NCBI GenBank assembly: GCA_024734495.1
Contig: JALMQS010000187.1
Coordinates: 21,542,572 to 21,606,571, forward strand
Reading direction: 5' to 3'
Length of the DNA stretch: 64,000 bases
From: Forficula auricularia
Lineage: Eukaryota; Arthropoda; Insecta; Dermaptera; Forficulidae
Under the pieces are notes generated by a model that did no database searches, was not told the origin of the DNA, and saw only the letters and a program-made list of their open reading frames with translations. Made by a program: the position numbers and the translations under genes. Each line of letters begins with the position of its first letter. Position 1 is the stretch's first letter. Below are positions 11,265 through 23,400 of this stretch, piece by piece.

Positions 11265-12946
11265 TTACTTTATCCAATGCGAAGCATGGGGAAAGTATTG
11301 TAATCGCTCTCGGGCAAGCGCGGCTTCAAAGGGTCCTCAGGTAAAGACTACGGAACCCATGGACTCAATTAAAGTCACAAATTGTAGTATTCAATTAGGC
11401 TGAATATTAGCACGTGACGGTTTTGCCAAAAATTACATGGGGTCTCGTCGAGAGGCCAAAAAGTGCGATTTTTTCATTTAGTGCGTGCGGATGTATGTAT
11501 GTATGTATGGATGTATGATGGATGGATGGATGTTATCGCTTTTTTGGCCCACGATTTTTTCCACACCGTTGCACCGATTGAAATGAAATTGAAAACCTAC
11601 CATTAGTTTAACAAAATGAAGCGCTGATTAGTTTTTGGTACATATCGGCCCACAAACATTAGTACTTTATTTCAGTACTTTTTTAGTTTTTTCTAAATAT
11701 CTTGAAAATGACTTAACCAATTTTGATGAAATTTAATATCCTAATTAAGTACCTTGGGGACTACAAAAAAGGTTAAATAAAGTTTTTAGTAAAATTATAT
11801 TTTAAAGTACTTTACTCTAGAGTAAGATGGTACTTTTTTAATTTTTTAAATTCTTTAAAATTTATTCATTTGAAAGTTTTAATATAGCTCATTTAGCCTT
11901 GCTTAAGTAAGAATGGATAGGCTTCTTCTGTGAAATGCTAAAAATTTGGGAGGAATTTTTATGAGTAACCATAGCAACTGCGTTGTTTTCTTATCCGTTA
12001 CCTTTGCTGAAGACAGAGAAATCGATTTTAAACCAAAAATAGCGATTGATTCTCATCTAGTTCTTGAGGAATAATCATTCTATATTGGATTTTTGACGTT
12101 TCGGTTTTTATTAGTAACCATTGCTGAAGACATAGAGAAATCGACTTTAAACCAAAAATAGCGATTGATTCTCATCTAGTACTTGAGGAATAATCATTCT
12201 ATATTGGATTTTTGACGTTTCGGTTTTTATTAGTAACCATTGCTGAAGACATAGAGAAATCGACTTTAAAACCAAAAATAACGATCGATTCTCATCTAGT
12301 ACTAGAGGAATAACCATTACTGCATTCCATTTTGATGTTTCGATTATTAATGGTAAACCTTTACTGAAGACGTAGAAGAATCGACTTAAAATCAAAAAGA
12401 CTAAATTCTTTATGGCAAACAACTCAAGCTTGAGTTGTTTGCCAAAAAAGTAATTTAGTCTTTTTGATTTTAAGTCGATTCTTCTACATTTTCAGTAGAG
12501 GTTTCCATTAATAGTCAAAACATCAAAAATGGAATGCAATAAAGGTTAATCCTCTAGTATTAGATAAGAATCGATCGTTATTTTTGATTTTAAGCCGTTT
12601 CCTCCATGTCTTCAGCAATGGTTACCACACAATAATCGAAACGTCAAAAACCTAATGTAGAATTGTTATTCCTCAAGTATTAGATGAGAATCGATGGCTA
12701 TTTTTGATTTTAAGTCGATTCCTCTATGTCTTCAGCAATGGTTACAATAATAACCGAAATGTCAAAAATCCAATGTGGAATGGTTATTCCTCGACTCTTA
12801 AATGAGAATTATTTTTTGAATTAATGTCAATATGAACTACAAATTGCAAGTGATATCTGATTAATAATAAAGGAACAAACATATTAATATTTCAAATGAA
12901 TTTGGATAAAGTTTAGCAACGATCCGTTGCAGTTTATTTTTATTAT
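11265..12946. repeat. Repeat D, copy 1, interrupted
   Basis: It starts TTTTTACTTTATCCAATGCG and ends ACGATCCGTTGCAGTTTA. An uninterrupted inverted copy lies at 45836-46430. In copy 1 the sequence from about 11820 to 12867 is extra, so it represents an insertion. A GTAT/GGAT microsatellite lies at 11488-11533. A fragment of the same family is at 36925-36985. Confidence 0.8.
11985..12820. repeat. Tandem-plus-inverted array of about 120-bp units
   Basis: Three direct units (marker GATTGATTCTCATCTAGT at about 12045, 12164 and 12284) are mirrored by three inverted units (about 12558, 12678 and 12799). The exact symmetry centre is AAGCTT at 12426-12431, inside a 30-bp perfect palindrome. Each unit carries GACGTTTCGGTTTTTATTAG plus TGCTGAAGAC. 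The minus frame 12147-12422 simply reads through the units. Confidence 0.9.
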
Positions 12947-12984
12947 AAACAACAATTTTAATTACTAAGTCTTTTTATACATAG

Positions 12985-14195
12985 GTGCCATCTTGAGACA
13001 GTCTTATAACTCAAAAACAGTGCATTATATGAAAAAAGTTTCAAATAAAAGTTTATTTATATCAAGGGGGAAACTAAACTACGCTATTGTTTGTCGACTT
13101 AGAACAAGCTTTCAAGGGTATTTCGAGGTCAAGTTCTGTTTTTTAAATGGAAACCTATATTTTTCTATAGATATCCTAAATCTATAAAAAAACTGAACAA
13201 CTTTCATAGAGAACTATTTTTTATACGACATCAAATAAACAAAATATTAAATCAATTAGATCTCTGAAAAAATCCTAATAATTATTTTTAACAATTATTC
13301 AACTTAATTATCAACTAATAATGATTAAATAATTATTAAATCGAAAAGTCACAACAATGAAAATAAGTGTTTACAATGATCTTAAAACTTCATTATACAC
13401 AGATTTAAAGATTATTTTCTACTTAATAGAACTATTTAAAATTCTTGAATTTAAAAAGTTTATTTCTCGTGTCAATCCAGTAGATAGTTATATTGTATAT
13501 ACTATAATAAAAATGGAGCATTTTTTGTTGAAGACAGAATTGAAATGGTCTTAATTTATGCGGTGAATGTGGAAGAAGTGGTATGGGGCTGCCAGTGAAA
13601 TGGATGCCGAGCGTTTTCCTTATAGGAATACACCCTCACGAGCTTCATTTTATCGTGTTGTAAATTGTTAAAAAAACAGGAATTGTAAAGGCTACAAAGA
13701 AACTGAAACAGGCCAAAATAACGAACTGGAAATTGGAGCTGGAATTCATCCAGAAGACTTGCGATAACACTCATGGAATGTCTCAGAACAGTGTCGCAAA
13801 AGTTATTAATTATTATTAAATTATTTATTTAATAATCAAATATTTGATCATTATTATTTGATAATTAAGTTGAATAATTGTTAAAAATAATTATTAGGAT
13901 TTTTTTCAGAGATCTAATTGATTTAATATTTTGTTTATTTGATGTCGTATAAAAAAATAGTTCCTATGAAAGTTGTTCAGTTTTTTTTGTAGATTTATGA
14001 TTTCTATAGAAAAATATAGGTTTCCATTTAAAAAACAGAACTTGACCTCGAAATACCCTTGAAAGCTTGTTCTAAGTCTAGAAACAATAGCGTAGTTTAG
14101 TTTCCCCCTTGATATAAATAAACTTTTATTTGAAACTTTTTTCATACAATGCACGGTTTTTGAGTTATAAGACTGTCTCAAGATAAAAAATTCAC
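12985..14195. repeat. Foldback carrying a transposon protein remnant
   Basis: Arms 12985-13345 and 13810-14190 are near-identical inverted copies (GACAGTCTTATAACTCAAAA at one end, its complement at the other). The loop 13350-13805 holds the remnant described next. Open frames in the two arms (12993-13187 and 14226-13906) encode the same peptide because the arms mirror each other, and they are not separate genes. Confidence 0.85.
13520..13800 (+). pseudogene. Broken DUF4817-like helix-turn-helix remnant
   Basis: Pieces in different plus frames read RIEMVLIY, GECGRSG, then ERFPYRNTPSRASFYRVV. This order matches the N-terminal helix-turn-helix found in insect transposon-associated proteins of the DUF4817 type (a pattern like YGE..A..YAERFP.R..PSR.TF). 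A single-base shift near 13560 and stop codons break it. It is a relic without function as a protein. Confidence 0.55.
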
Positions 14196-14985
14196 CCGGT
14201 ATAGTAAAACATGGGCTTTTGTTCAAGAGTAACTAGATTGCTTCGATTATTTTATTATTGGCGTCACAATGATTACCCTTGATGAAAATTAAATCATCCA
14301 ATTACCTATAAGTATCATACCGTCAAAACGGGTTCAAAATTAAATACTGAAACGTGAAGTATAACTAGCAAATTCCAATTTAATTAAATATGTAGCCTAA
14401 AAAGTTGCAGATTGATAATCAACTAAGTCTAGAAACAATAGCGTAGTTTAGTCTCGATACGTTCTTTGAAAATTTTGGTGACATTTTTTTATTTTTAGTG
14501 AACAGTTTGAGCTAGAACTAAACCTTGGCACAAAGTGTTTTGCGTATTAATACCAACTTGTGTGTAAAATTTGAGATCATTACTTAGAATAGTTTAAGAG
14601 CTCTCTATATAACAATTCATTTTTGTTTTTTCCTGCCTTTTTCTCCTCTTTTCTGCAGTAATTCTAATCGTTCTTAGTTTTGGAAATACAAACATATTGG
14701 GCAAAGAGAATTGTACTCTTTGATTTTGACTTCGAAAGATTTTCTACCAGTAATCGTGAGTAACGCTATCCGAACAGAAAGAAATGTAAAAATGTCTTCT
14801 TTGTACTTTTGGCAATTTTCAAAAAATAAGTGAGCAAAAAAATTCTTTTGAGTGAAATTTAAACTGCTAGTAATTTTCAAGCATGATATTTTTTCTTCGG
14901 TATGTTTAGCTGAATTTCGACATCCAATATAACTCAATAATGAAAGGTCGTAAAATGTTCTTTGTTAACTGGTTACTTTCTGTAT
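14196..14985. other. AT-rich stretch, one 30-bp direct repeat
   Basis: TCTAGAAACAATAGCGTAG at 14428 repeats a piece of the foldback arm at 14079. Otherwise nothing is recognised. The minus frame 14674-14937 has no known domain. Confidence 0.45.
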
Positions 14986-14988
14986 TTC

Positions 14989-15175
14989 CTGAAGATGGGT
15001 CGATAGCCCGAAATATATATATTGAAAAAGAAAAAAATTTTTATATCTTTTAATTTTTTAATTTTAATGTGAAATAAGTGACCCAGTATCCTAACTCATA
15101 GTAAATCCATATTAAATAAAATATTTATTTACTCTTATCTTTATTAAAGATGTTTCACCTTGCACCAACACCACA
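14989..15175 (-). repeat. Hairpin-box module, locus a
   Basis: The plus strand carries CCTGAAGATGGG..GCCCGAAATAT at 14988-15014. Then, reading the minus strand, GGTGTTGGTG..AAGGTGAAACAT lies at 15172-15150 with an arm that continues to about 15064. The arm matches the palindrome at 18300-18484 but is single here. Related loci are 18300, 22286, 23337, 35000 and 58604. Confidence 0.65.
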
Positions 15176-15352
15176 ATCTCTACTAATTATCAATAAATGT
15201 GATGCAAAAGTACACATCACGACTGTAAACATAGCAACAGAACAAGTAGTCCAGTCAACGAAAGCTCAAAAAAGGGGTATAAAAAACATTGAAGAGGAGA
15301 GAAAAAATGCTTCTTTCCTCTCTCCACAGCAGTGTTTAAAACTATCTTAGAG

Positions 15353-15359
15353 ACGCCCC

Positions 15360-15390
<31 letters not shown>

Positions 15391-15500
15391 ATAGAACTTT
15401 ATTTTCAATTTTAAAATTTTTTTGCCAGGCACGGGCCTCTATGGGGGGGGGGGCGATCGCCCTCCGCGCCCCCCCTGGATCCGCCCTTGGTTACCGCGAC
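15353..15500. repeat. Poly-C/(CA)n run and transposon end
   Basis: Long C and CA runs (15353-15390) are followed by a G/C-rich segment ending CCTGGATCCGCCCTTGG. The latter resembles a terminal inverted repeat of hAT-type elements, but I could not find its partner or a target duplication. Confidence 0.4.
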
Positions 15501-15906
15501 ACTCCCTCCATCCCCTCTCCACAAGAACACATGCCTAAAGCTCAGATGCGCAATTGTATTTATTATATGTACCTACATGTATTAATTTTTAGCTAGAAGC
15601 GATAAGGGGTGATAATTTTTTGATCTGTTAAATTTTAGTTACAATTTTAGAAGGGGCCCAAAATTATAGTTCGCAAACGGGCGGCCGAAAGGCTTGGCGC
15701 GGCTCTGAAGAGGTGTATAGTAAAGTTATGTGGATGGACACATCTGTTTATTTTTTAAAATAAAATTTCTATGCTTACCTCAATATTTCAGAGGGGGTTA
15801 AAACAGTAACCCCCCACCCGCTGCCTAGGGCACTGTGCATCATTAGAAGCAATCAATTTTAAAACTTTTATATGAAAAACACCCGCTCTTGTTTGGCGCT
15901 GTTCAT

Positions 15907-16290
15907 TTAAATCAATATCTCCTCCTCTGATAAAAAGTGAATTTCTTCGCCATCTTTCGATATTTCCCTTAACACTCGTTTTAACTCTTGTTCCTTCTAA
16001 ACTCCGACCACGGAGAAACCGAATAGGGTCTCAAGATCAGTTCGGCAAACGCCGGGTTCTTCCGCCCCTTGTACCAGAGGAAAGAACACTAGTGGACCAA
16101 TTTGCTTTTTCTCACCTTTGTCTAAAACATCAATCATTAATCGGTACTCGGGGTGAACTTCACCTGTCTGACTAGGAAAACCATTTTCCATCATGATTCT
16201 GTTCACATTTTCAGCTTTGCACACGGGGGACGCCCAGCTTAGCCCTGTTAATAAGATCCCGTTATACTTTACCCGCCGAATGGAATCGGT
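15907..16290 (-). pseudogene. Broken ORF of unknown family
   Basis: The minus-strand frame from about 16290 reads RRVKYNGILLTGLSWASPVC, continues through MMENGFPSQTGEVHPEYRLM and GPLVFFPLVQG, and stops at 15997. The frame continues after that stop with KEQELKRVLREISKDGEEIH to a second stop at 15907. Base composition is more balanced than the surroundings, which suggests former coding sequence. No ATG lies before the first upstream stop. It could be a decayed gene, a transposon ORF or a processed fragment. I do not recognise the family. Confidence 0.4.
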
Positions 16291-16450
16291 ATATTAAATG
16301 GACTCGGAAAATTATATATATTTTTTCTTTTGCTTATTCGTGTTTGGAAAAATCGGAAAAGTGCAGAAAAATTATTTTCAAATATGAAACTTTAGGTTTC
16401 GTTCAAAAGTAAACGGGGACCTTATTAGCAGCGCGTCACCCGTCTGCAAA
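16208..16450. repeat. Imperfect inverted repeat
   Basis: 16208-16270 and the complement of 16392-16450 share the order AGCTTTGCA..ACGGG..GACGC, TAATAAG.TCCC and GT.TACTTT. The pair overlaps the start of the broken ORF on the minus strand. Confidence 0.55.
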
Positions 16451-18283
16451 GCTCAAATGGGCACCTTCAAACCAATGCCAATTTAATTTAATTTTTATCA
16501 CTTTCATTTAAAAATTCAAAGCCAAAAAGTCTTCTTAATTTTAATTTTGCCTCATATGAGCAGTAAAAATTACAGTAGCAGCAAAAATTACACTAAAATC
16601 TTTTACAAATTTTTACAGTTTAGGCCCAGGTGTGTGGATCATTCAAAAAATCATAAGAAATAAAAATAATGTAATTCATACAAACGTTGTTCTTTTTATA
16701 TATTTTTCCTTCTAATTTTTCTCAGTTAAAGCATCTTCAAGTTTTTTACATAAATTATATTGATATTGGTCACAATACAGGCCAAAATCCTCAATATTTC
16801 ATAAAAATTTGAAAATGTCAGCATGAGGGAATAACAGCTCAAATGCACAAGATACAGGAGAAATAGTAATGTCTAGTAATTCCCAAAAAAGAATTGACCT
16901 TAAATTTTAATTCTTGAATTTCTATCGATTGATTTTCACTTTTGTAGGTATTTTTTATTGTTCGTGACCTTATCAATCAGGACACACGAATTCCTATCTA
17001 TATACTCGTATATAAAATTAAGGTTTTGTCTGTTCATTGCTTCAAAAATCGGCCCAAATTTTGGCTGTACACGATTCAAGAAAAGTTATGATATAAGACC
17101 CTCTCATCAAAATTCCTGTCTGTCTGTCTGTCTTTCCGCGCTTTTGCTCACAATTTGGAGGTAATTTTATGAATTTTCGTATTTGCATCACATGTCTTTT
17201 AACTTAAAATTATGGCTATAGAACATTTTGACCCCAAAAGGAGGTTTGAAGGGGAATTATCAAATAACTCCTTAACTATTTTTAACTCTACAGCAAATTG
17301 TATTAAAATCAAAGTAATAGAGGATGTGATTTCTGACAACTTTTGTTTAAAGAAATCCCCCCCCCCAAAAAAAAAAAAATTATTAACCGGCACACCTGGT
17401 ATATATTTATTTATATACATAAAGTGTTTATTTTCATCTTAATAAACAACTGTGCTACTCTCAGCAAGAAAATCTTTTTAATTTTAAGAGATTATTACTC
17501 TGAATTCAGGTTACCTTTACGAGAACCCTCATTTGAATGGAGATAATTATACGTTTTTTCAGCTAATTTAAGTTCTTCGTCTATAACATCAAATGATACA
17601 GATATCAAAAAGAGTATCATCATATTTACTATCTCTAGAAATCAGGAATTATTTTTAGAGCTTATTATTTGTACTTTTTTTGGGCAAATTTTGATTTTTT
17701 AAACATTTTTTCGGGAGTACTTAGAAAATTAAGTGGTGCTACTATACGACTTTTAACTATAACTTGCCCTTTGAAATAATCCTACTAATTTCTTCCTTTC
17801 AAATTAGTCCCTCCACAGTGTTTCAACCCAGATAAAAAAATACTTAAATACCTTAAAATCTCAAGAAACGTTTTTGAGAAAATAAAAAATTAAAATCATC
17901 TCAATCTTCAACTAAAGGTGTGAAAAGGGTATGTCGATTTAGACTAAAAGCTTACCATACCGTGGCTGGCTGATGACATTAGCTTAGGTTTCAAATTTCG
18001 TTGCTCTGGCTTACTATACTGATGCTGAGATATAGCAGTTCACACACACACACGCACACACCATAAAATTTTCGGGTTAGCTCAGACGCCTATAAAATCA
18101 GTTTTAGTTTTTAAACTCAGTTTCTATATCTTAAATACTATTAGTTGGAGTTGTTCGAGCTAAATAAACTTTTAGTTTTGGAGATAGAAAACATCTAAGA
18201 TTAACTCTCACGAAAGTGACTAAGTTAATGCTCACAAAGTGAAAGTAAAAAATTAGTCTTAAAAAAATTAATTGTTAAATTCT
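16451..18283. other. AT-rich stretch with simple repeats
   Basis: Only simple repeats are seen: CTGT at 17117-17135, poly-C/poly-A at 17358-17381 and CA at 18036-18062. Overlapping short frames at 17199-17546 run through these and have no recognisable domain. Confidence 0.5.
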
Positions 18284-18484
18284 AATTAGCAGAGATTGTG
18301 GTGTTGGTGCAAGGTGAAACATCTTTAATGAAGATAAGAGTAAATAAATATTATATTTAATATGGATTTACTATGAGTTAAGGATACTAGGTCACTTATT
18401 TCACAAATTTAATGTGAAATAAGTGACCTAGTATCCTTAACTCATAGTAAATCCATATTAAATATAATATTTATTTACTCTTAT
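18284..18484 (+). repeat. Hairpin-box module, locus b, with long palindrome
   Basis: Box GGTGTTGGTGC..GGTGAAACAT (18300-18322) is followed by an almost perfect palindrome. The arm 18332-18404 is mirrored by 18409-18484 around AAATTTAATG. The left half is an inverted copy of 15064-15172, so the two loci form a 3.2-kb inverted pair. Confidence 0.8.
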
Positions 18485-18489
18485 CTTTG

Positions 18490-20100
18490 TTAAATTCTAG
18501 AAAGAGTTTTATTATAATACTCATTTATATTCTGGCTAGATACCTTCAAATTAATTATTTTAAAATTAAGCAAGACACTTATGGGAATATACTAACTATG
18601 ATATTAGAATCTGATTTTTAGTGATTATTTGTAGTTAGATTTTCACTCAAGATTATAGGGGGTTTCTTTTATATGGAAAAGAAGACAATAGATATTTTTT
18701 AAAGATTTAATTAATAAAGTCATATATAAATTAAAAAAGAAGAGAAGATTTGAATAAAGTCTTAAATTAAAACAAAAGGTACTTTTTAATGATTTTTTTT
18801 TACAAAATCTATCTAATAAACAATACTTGTTTGTCATTTGATATTTTTGTTAAAAATGATTATGATACAAGTTAAAATTTAAATTAATTTTATAAACGGA
18901 CATTTAATCACTTATATTTTATAATATTCGGTCAATTCAACCAATGCTTTTAAATGCTTTGGTGTTTTCTTTTTATCATAAGTAGAAAAGCTAAGAGTAA
19001 GAAACATCAATATATCGGATGGAGTTTAGGGTTACATATTTTTATCATAACCAGGAGTATAATTTAAGTTTTAATCAACATTTATTTAGGCATAATTTTA
19101 TTCGTTTAAATAAAACATTTTGTAGCAGTAAAATATTAATTTTAAAAATATAATATAATTTGGACATTTAGATTTTGATAAAAGGGATTATATATTCTAA
19201 AAATGGAAGTCGGTATTCATAACACTATTAAGAAAACATCCTATAAATAAACTGGAAACATTAACATGGACAAAAAGAATGGATGGAAAATTGATATTTG
19301 GTTCCTTCACAATAATAGATTTAAAATATTTTTTATGAGAAATTGACAAGGTAGTTAATATTTGATATATAATTGCTTAAATAATATATATATATATAAG
19401 AGAGAGGAGATTTTGAACACCGATCTTTCGTTGTGCGACATAATATACATTAATTTTTACATGGACCAATAAAAAAAAAAAAGAAGTCTAGCTGCCAAGA
19501 AAAGGCAAGTACTAAAATATTGAGTAATAAGCATACACCTTATAAACTATCTATATATCTATATCTATCTATCTAGATAGAAAGATAGATATGGATATAT
19601 AGATAGATATTTTTATTTATAAATTCATTTTTTTTTTTAATAATAATAGAATTATGATAAGAGATCTGATAATTTTGAATCATTTATCATTGAAAGTTAA
19701 CTCAATTAAATTCGTGTGTAATAAACTAACGATCCTAAAACTAACCATAAGCGAAATTTCAAATTTTACTTAAAATATCCTTATATTTAATGGTATAAAA
19801 CAATGATGTTTAAATGTCATTATGAAAATAGTTTTGCTTTTTTTTTGTTTTTTAAATTTATGATGTTCTTTAGAAAACCCTTTCCCAGAAACTACTTTGC
19901 AAGTTGTTGAATCGCATTCATATTTTTAATAACCAATAAATTTATATTTCTCATATTTATTTCAGTAAAAGATTATTAATAAAGATTTTTTTTTATTTAG
20001 TTTTAATATCCTTTTACTGTTATATATTTATATTTTTGGCTCTTATATAAAAACAGTGAGTATTGTATTAGTTTAAAAGTGGAAATCTATATTCATAGAA
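18490..20100. other. AT-rich 3' flank of the Akap200-like gene
   Basis: No further gene was seen. A TATC/GATA microsatellite palindrome lies at 19550-19612 and an (AT)n run at about 19385-19398. Confidence 0.45.
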
Positions 20101-20103
20101 TTT

Positions 20104-20109
20104 TTTATT
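20104..20109 (-). terminator. Possible polyadenylation signal AATAAA
   Basis: AATAAA on the minus strand lies about 200 bases past the stop codon of the Akap200-like gene. Further copies occur downstream, and in AT-rich DNA the motif is common, so this is only a candidate. Confidence 0.3.
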
Positions 20110-20308
20110 TTGGTCAATGCTTTGGTTGAACAATCAACCAGAAATTAATTTTATACAAATTCAATCATGATTATAATGATCATTTTTATGATGTTCTTAT
20201 TTTTTTTTCTTGTAATACATTTTAGGTATAACCTAATGAAAACTGAAATGGCTGACGAGGAATGTCGGAAATATTGTGGAAGGATATGACTCCTTGAAGG
20301 GTTTTCTT

Positions 20309-20419
20309 TTAATTGACAGCAGGAACTCCGATGCCGCTCTGTTGTATCACTTCCACGCTTGTAGTAATCGTTTCCACTTTTGTAATTTTTTCGCTCTTTT
20401 CCAAAGTTTCAACAATGAC
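20309..20419 (-). CDS. Akap200: Akap200-like coding exon 5 (residues 323-358) and stop
   Basis: The acceptor is TATTTCAG before 20419. It encodes VIVETLEKSEKITKVETITT and ends GVPAVN then TAA at 20311-20309. Hydrophobic residues recur every three to four positions, so an anchoring helix is possible but not shown. The exon is too short to be found as an isolated open frame; frame continuity with exon 4 supports it. Confidence 0.75.
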   Translation of the reverse strand, partial: VIVETLEKSEKITKVETITTSVEVIQQSGIGVPAVN

Positions 20420-23400
20420 CTGAAATATATTAATTAAAATATTAAATAGATCGATCCTTTCGTTTATAACAAAATATTGTTTTTTCATTTATATATAGGT
20501 ACACAGTAATCGACGGTCGAGTGTAATTTTTTTTAGGAAATTGTTGAGGAGAGAGAAAAAATGAGAGGAGAGGGGAATTAAACTTCTACGCTTCAAACTA
20601 AATGTTACCCAGTTACTATTCTGGACCCTGAGTGATGGATTAGAACAGTGTTCCGCAAAGTGTGCGCCGCGGCACACTGGTGTACTGTTGTCATTAGTTA
20701 GTGTGCCGCGGAAAACTGTCAAGTTTTTTGAAGATAATACACATAGCTGAGAGTTATGCGAGCAGCCTTATCAACTATTGCTCCAAATTTTGATCGCATG
20801 TGCTCATTTAACCAGCCTCACATTTCTCATTAAACATCTTTTTATATTATAAATAAAACCCGGGAATCTATTATTTATTATTAAAATGCACATGAACCAA
20901 GCTAAATTTTTGATATTATATTGATTTTAATAATAAATAAATATTAAATAAACATTGGTTTTTTCTTTGGTGTACCTCTAAAACAGGGGTGTCCAACCTT
21001 TTATCTTCCCTGGGCCAGATTGGAAGAATATGAGCTGTTTTGGGCCACACATAAACTACACTAACGCTAATAATAGTTGATGAGCAAAAAAGCGTAGAAT
21101 ATGTGCTTAATATACTTAGGAAATGAAGCTTTGTTACTTTATAAATTTTTTATTATAATAGTAAGAGACAAATCAGCAACATAAAATTATAGCGAGAAGT
21201 TTGTCATTGTTTTTGGGACATTAATCCGTCGATATTTGGCTCAAAGGAATTCTCAGTGAATTCTCAAAAAGCTCATCAAATATTTTAGATCTAGCTTCAT
21301 TCTTTGCGTGCTTCATACTTGAAAATAGATGCTTGAATAAATAAAATTATTTAAGAATCACTTTATGAATATCTCATTGCAAAATAACGTGTTAAATTCA
21401 AAAATTCATTACTCATAAATTAATAGCAAGTTAAAAATATTGTATTTTTAGTAATATCACTGGAATTTTTAGTCGCAATCTCATAAAGTTTGTAAGTTCG
21501 CGATTTTTTGTCGGGCCACATTGATAGCCATCTTGGGCCGCGGGTTGGACAAGCCTGCTCTAAAATTTCTTGATTTGGTAGGTGTACCTTGATCACAAGA
21601 AGTTTGCGGAACACTGGATTAGAACATAAGTCTCCATATAAAGCTCCAAAAGGCTACCCACAGGGCCAAGTTCTTTCTATTTTTTTGTAATTGATAAAGG
21701 GATATTATTTATTTATAAAATTGTAACCTGCAATTTCTCTGTGAAATTGGTCCTGGGTTACATGGAATATTTATCCTGATGATGATAGAAATAAGCCATC
21801 AAAACTGTCGATAATTAATAAATAAATACATTGGCTAGTCATTAAATTGTCTCAAAATGATTGAGAAATTAAATGAATAAAGGAAAATCGCTACACTATT
21901 CATAGGAATTTCCAATTTCTTTGAGTAATTTAATTTATATTTATTAGTAATGAAGCTGTTGAAGCTTTTTCTTTGGTGATTAATTTGATTACAATTTGCA
22001 TTTTTATTTAACATCAGCATAATTAATTATAATTGATTTATTGAACACGAACAAATAATACAATAAAACTACGACGTTTCGATCGACTTATTCTGAGATC
22101 GTTCTCAAGTATGAGCACCCACTCCGATTTATAGGTCGTAGTTTTTATTGTATTATTTGTTCGTGTTCAATAAATAATTATAATTAATTATGTGTGATTT
22201 AAATAAAAATTCAAATTTTAATTTATATGTTTATTTTGCATTTAAAATATCAAACACTATTCATTTAATTACCTCTAAGAAAAGCGGTGTAGGTTTTAAG
22301 TGAAACATTATTAAAACTGAATAGTAAATATATAAAAATCATACTATATATATATAATTTTCATATATTTACTATTCATTTATTATTCAGTTAGAATGAT
22401 ATTTTATCAGAAAACAACGTCATATTTTGACAATTATTTTTGGCATTAACTTAAGCTTGTTTTCTCTCATGTCAATAATATATTAAAAGAACTTGAAAAT
22501 GACTTAAGTAATAGGACATAAAATGTTTATAGTTATGATGAAAAAAATATCTTATAAAATTTATTATCCTAGCCGGATACCGACTAGCCATTCTACTCTA
22601 AGTAACAAAAGAGGGATTTAAAGTACTATGAGCGTGGTGTTTCCCTTCATCTTTGGTGATAAATATGCTTAGAAAATGATACATTTGCTTTCGAAAGAAC
22701 AAGAGTAAGGGTGGTCCGGAGAACTGTTTTGACTTATAAAAGTGGTCCCCACTTCAAAAAGGTTTGAGAAATGGCGTATTCATGTCAAAGATATATAAAA
22801 ATTCAGTACTCAGGTTAGAATGGAAATGTTTTTTTTTCGTGTACGTTATTTTAGAGAAAACATTTTTCTATATGAGGGCTAATGGTCATATTCATTTTTT
22901 TTATTTTATTTTTCAAATTCTATGTATTTTTACATAAATTTCAAGCGTAAGAAGGGGCTATATTTTTCAAGAGAGTTATAACTAGATTTCAAAAATTATT
23001 TTTCTTGTCTAGATAAACATCACAATTGAAGGAAAATCAAAATCTGTAAGAAAAAAATTTGAAAATTTCACGTGAAATTCACCATGCTTACTTATTACAA
23101 GGTATATTATATTTGATAATTTTTTTTTTGGAAATCAAATTACAGGACCGTCTAGATTCGTTTGTTAGTGTTAAAAAATAATGTGTAGAAAATTTGAGCT
23201 CATTTGGACGTCAAGAACACGTGCCCCATCGACGTTGAAAGTTAAGTTTTTAAAATTTTTCTAAATCTTTGAGTATTCATTTTATGCACAATAATCTTTT
23301 TATCCAAGTCATATCAAATTAATAAGTTTTAAGGAGATAGGTGAAACATTTAATAATATAATAATAAACTTGAGTAAGATGCTAGGTAGGTTTCACAAAA

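Noticed and set aside
12147..12422. Minus-strand open frame with internal peptide repeats
   Set aside because: It is produced by reading through the 120-bp tandem units; no known domain, and its symmetry follows the DNA repeat.
21771..21815. CCTGATGATGATAG.. as another copy of the hairpin module
   Set aside because: The second box reads CAAAACTGTCG rather than GAAACGT and no stem could be drawn, so it was left out of the set.
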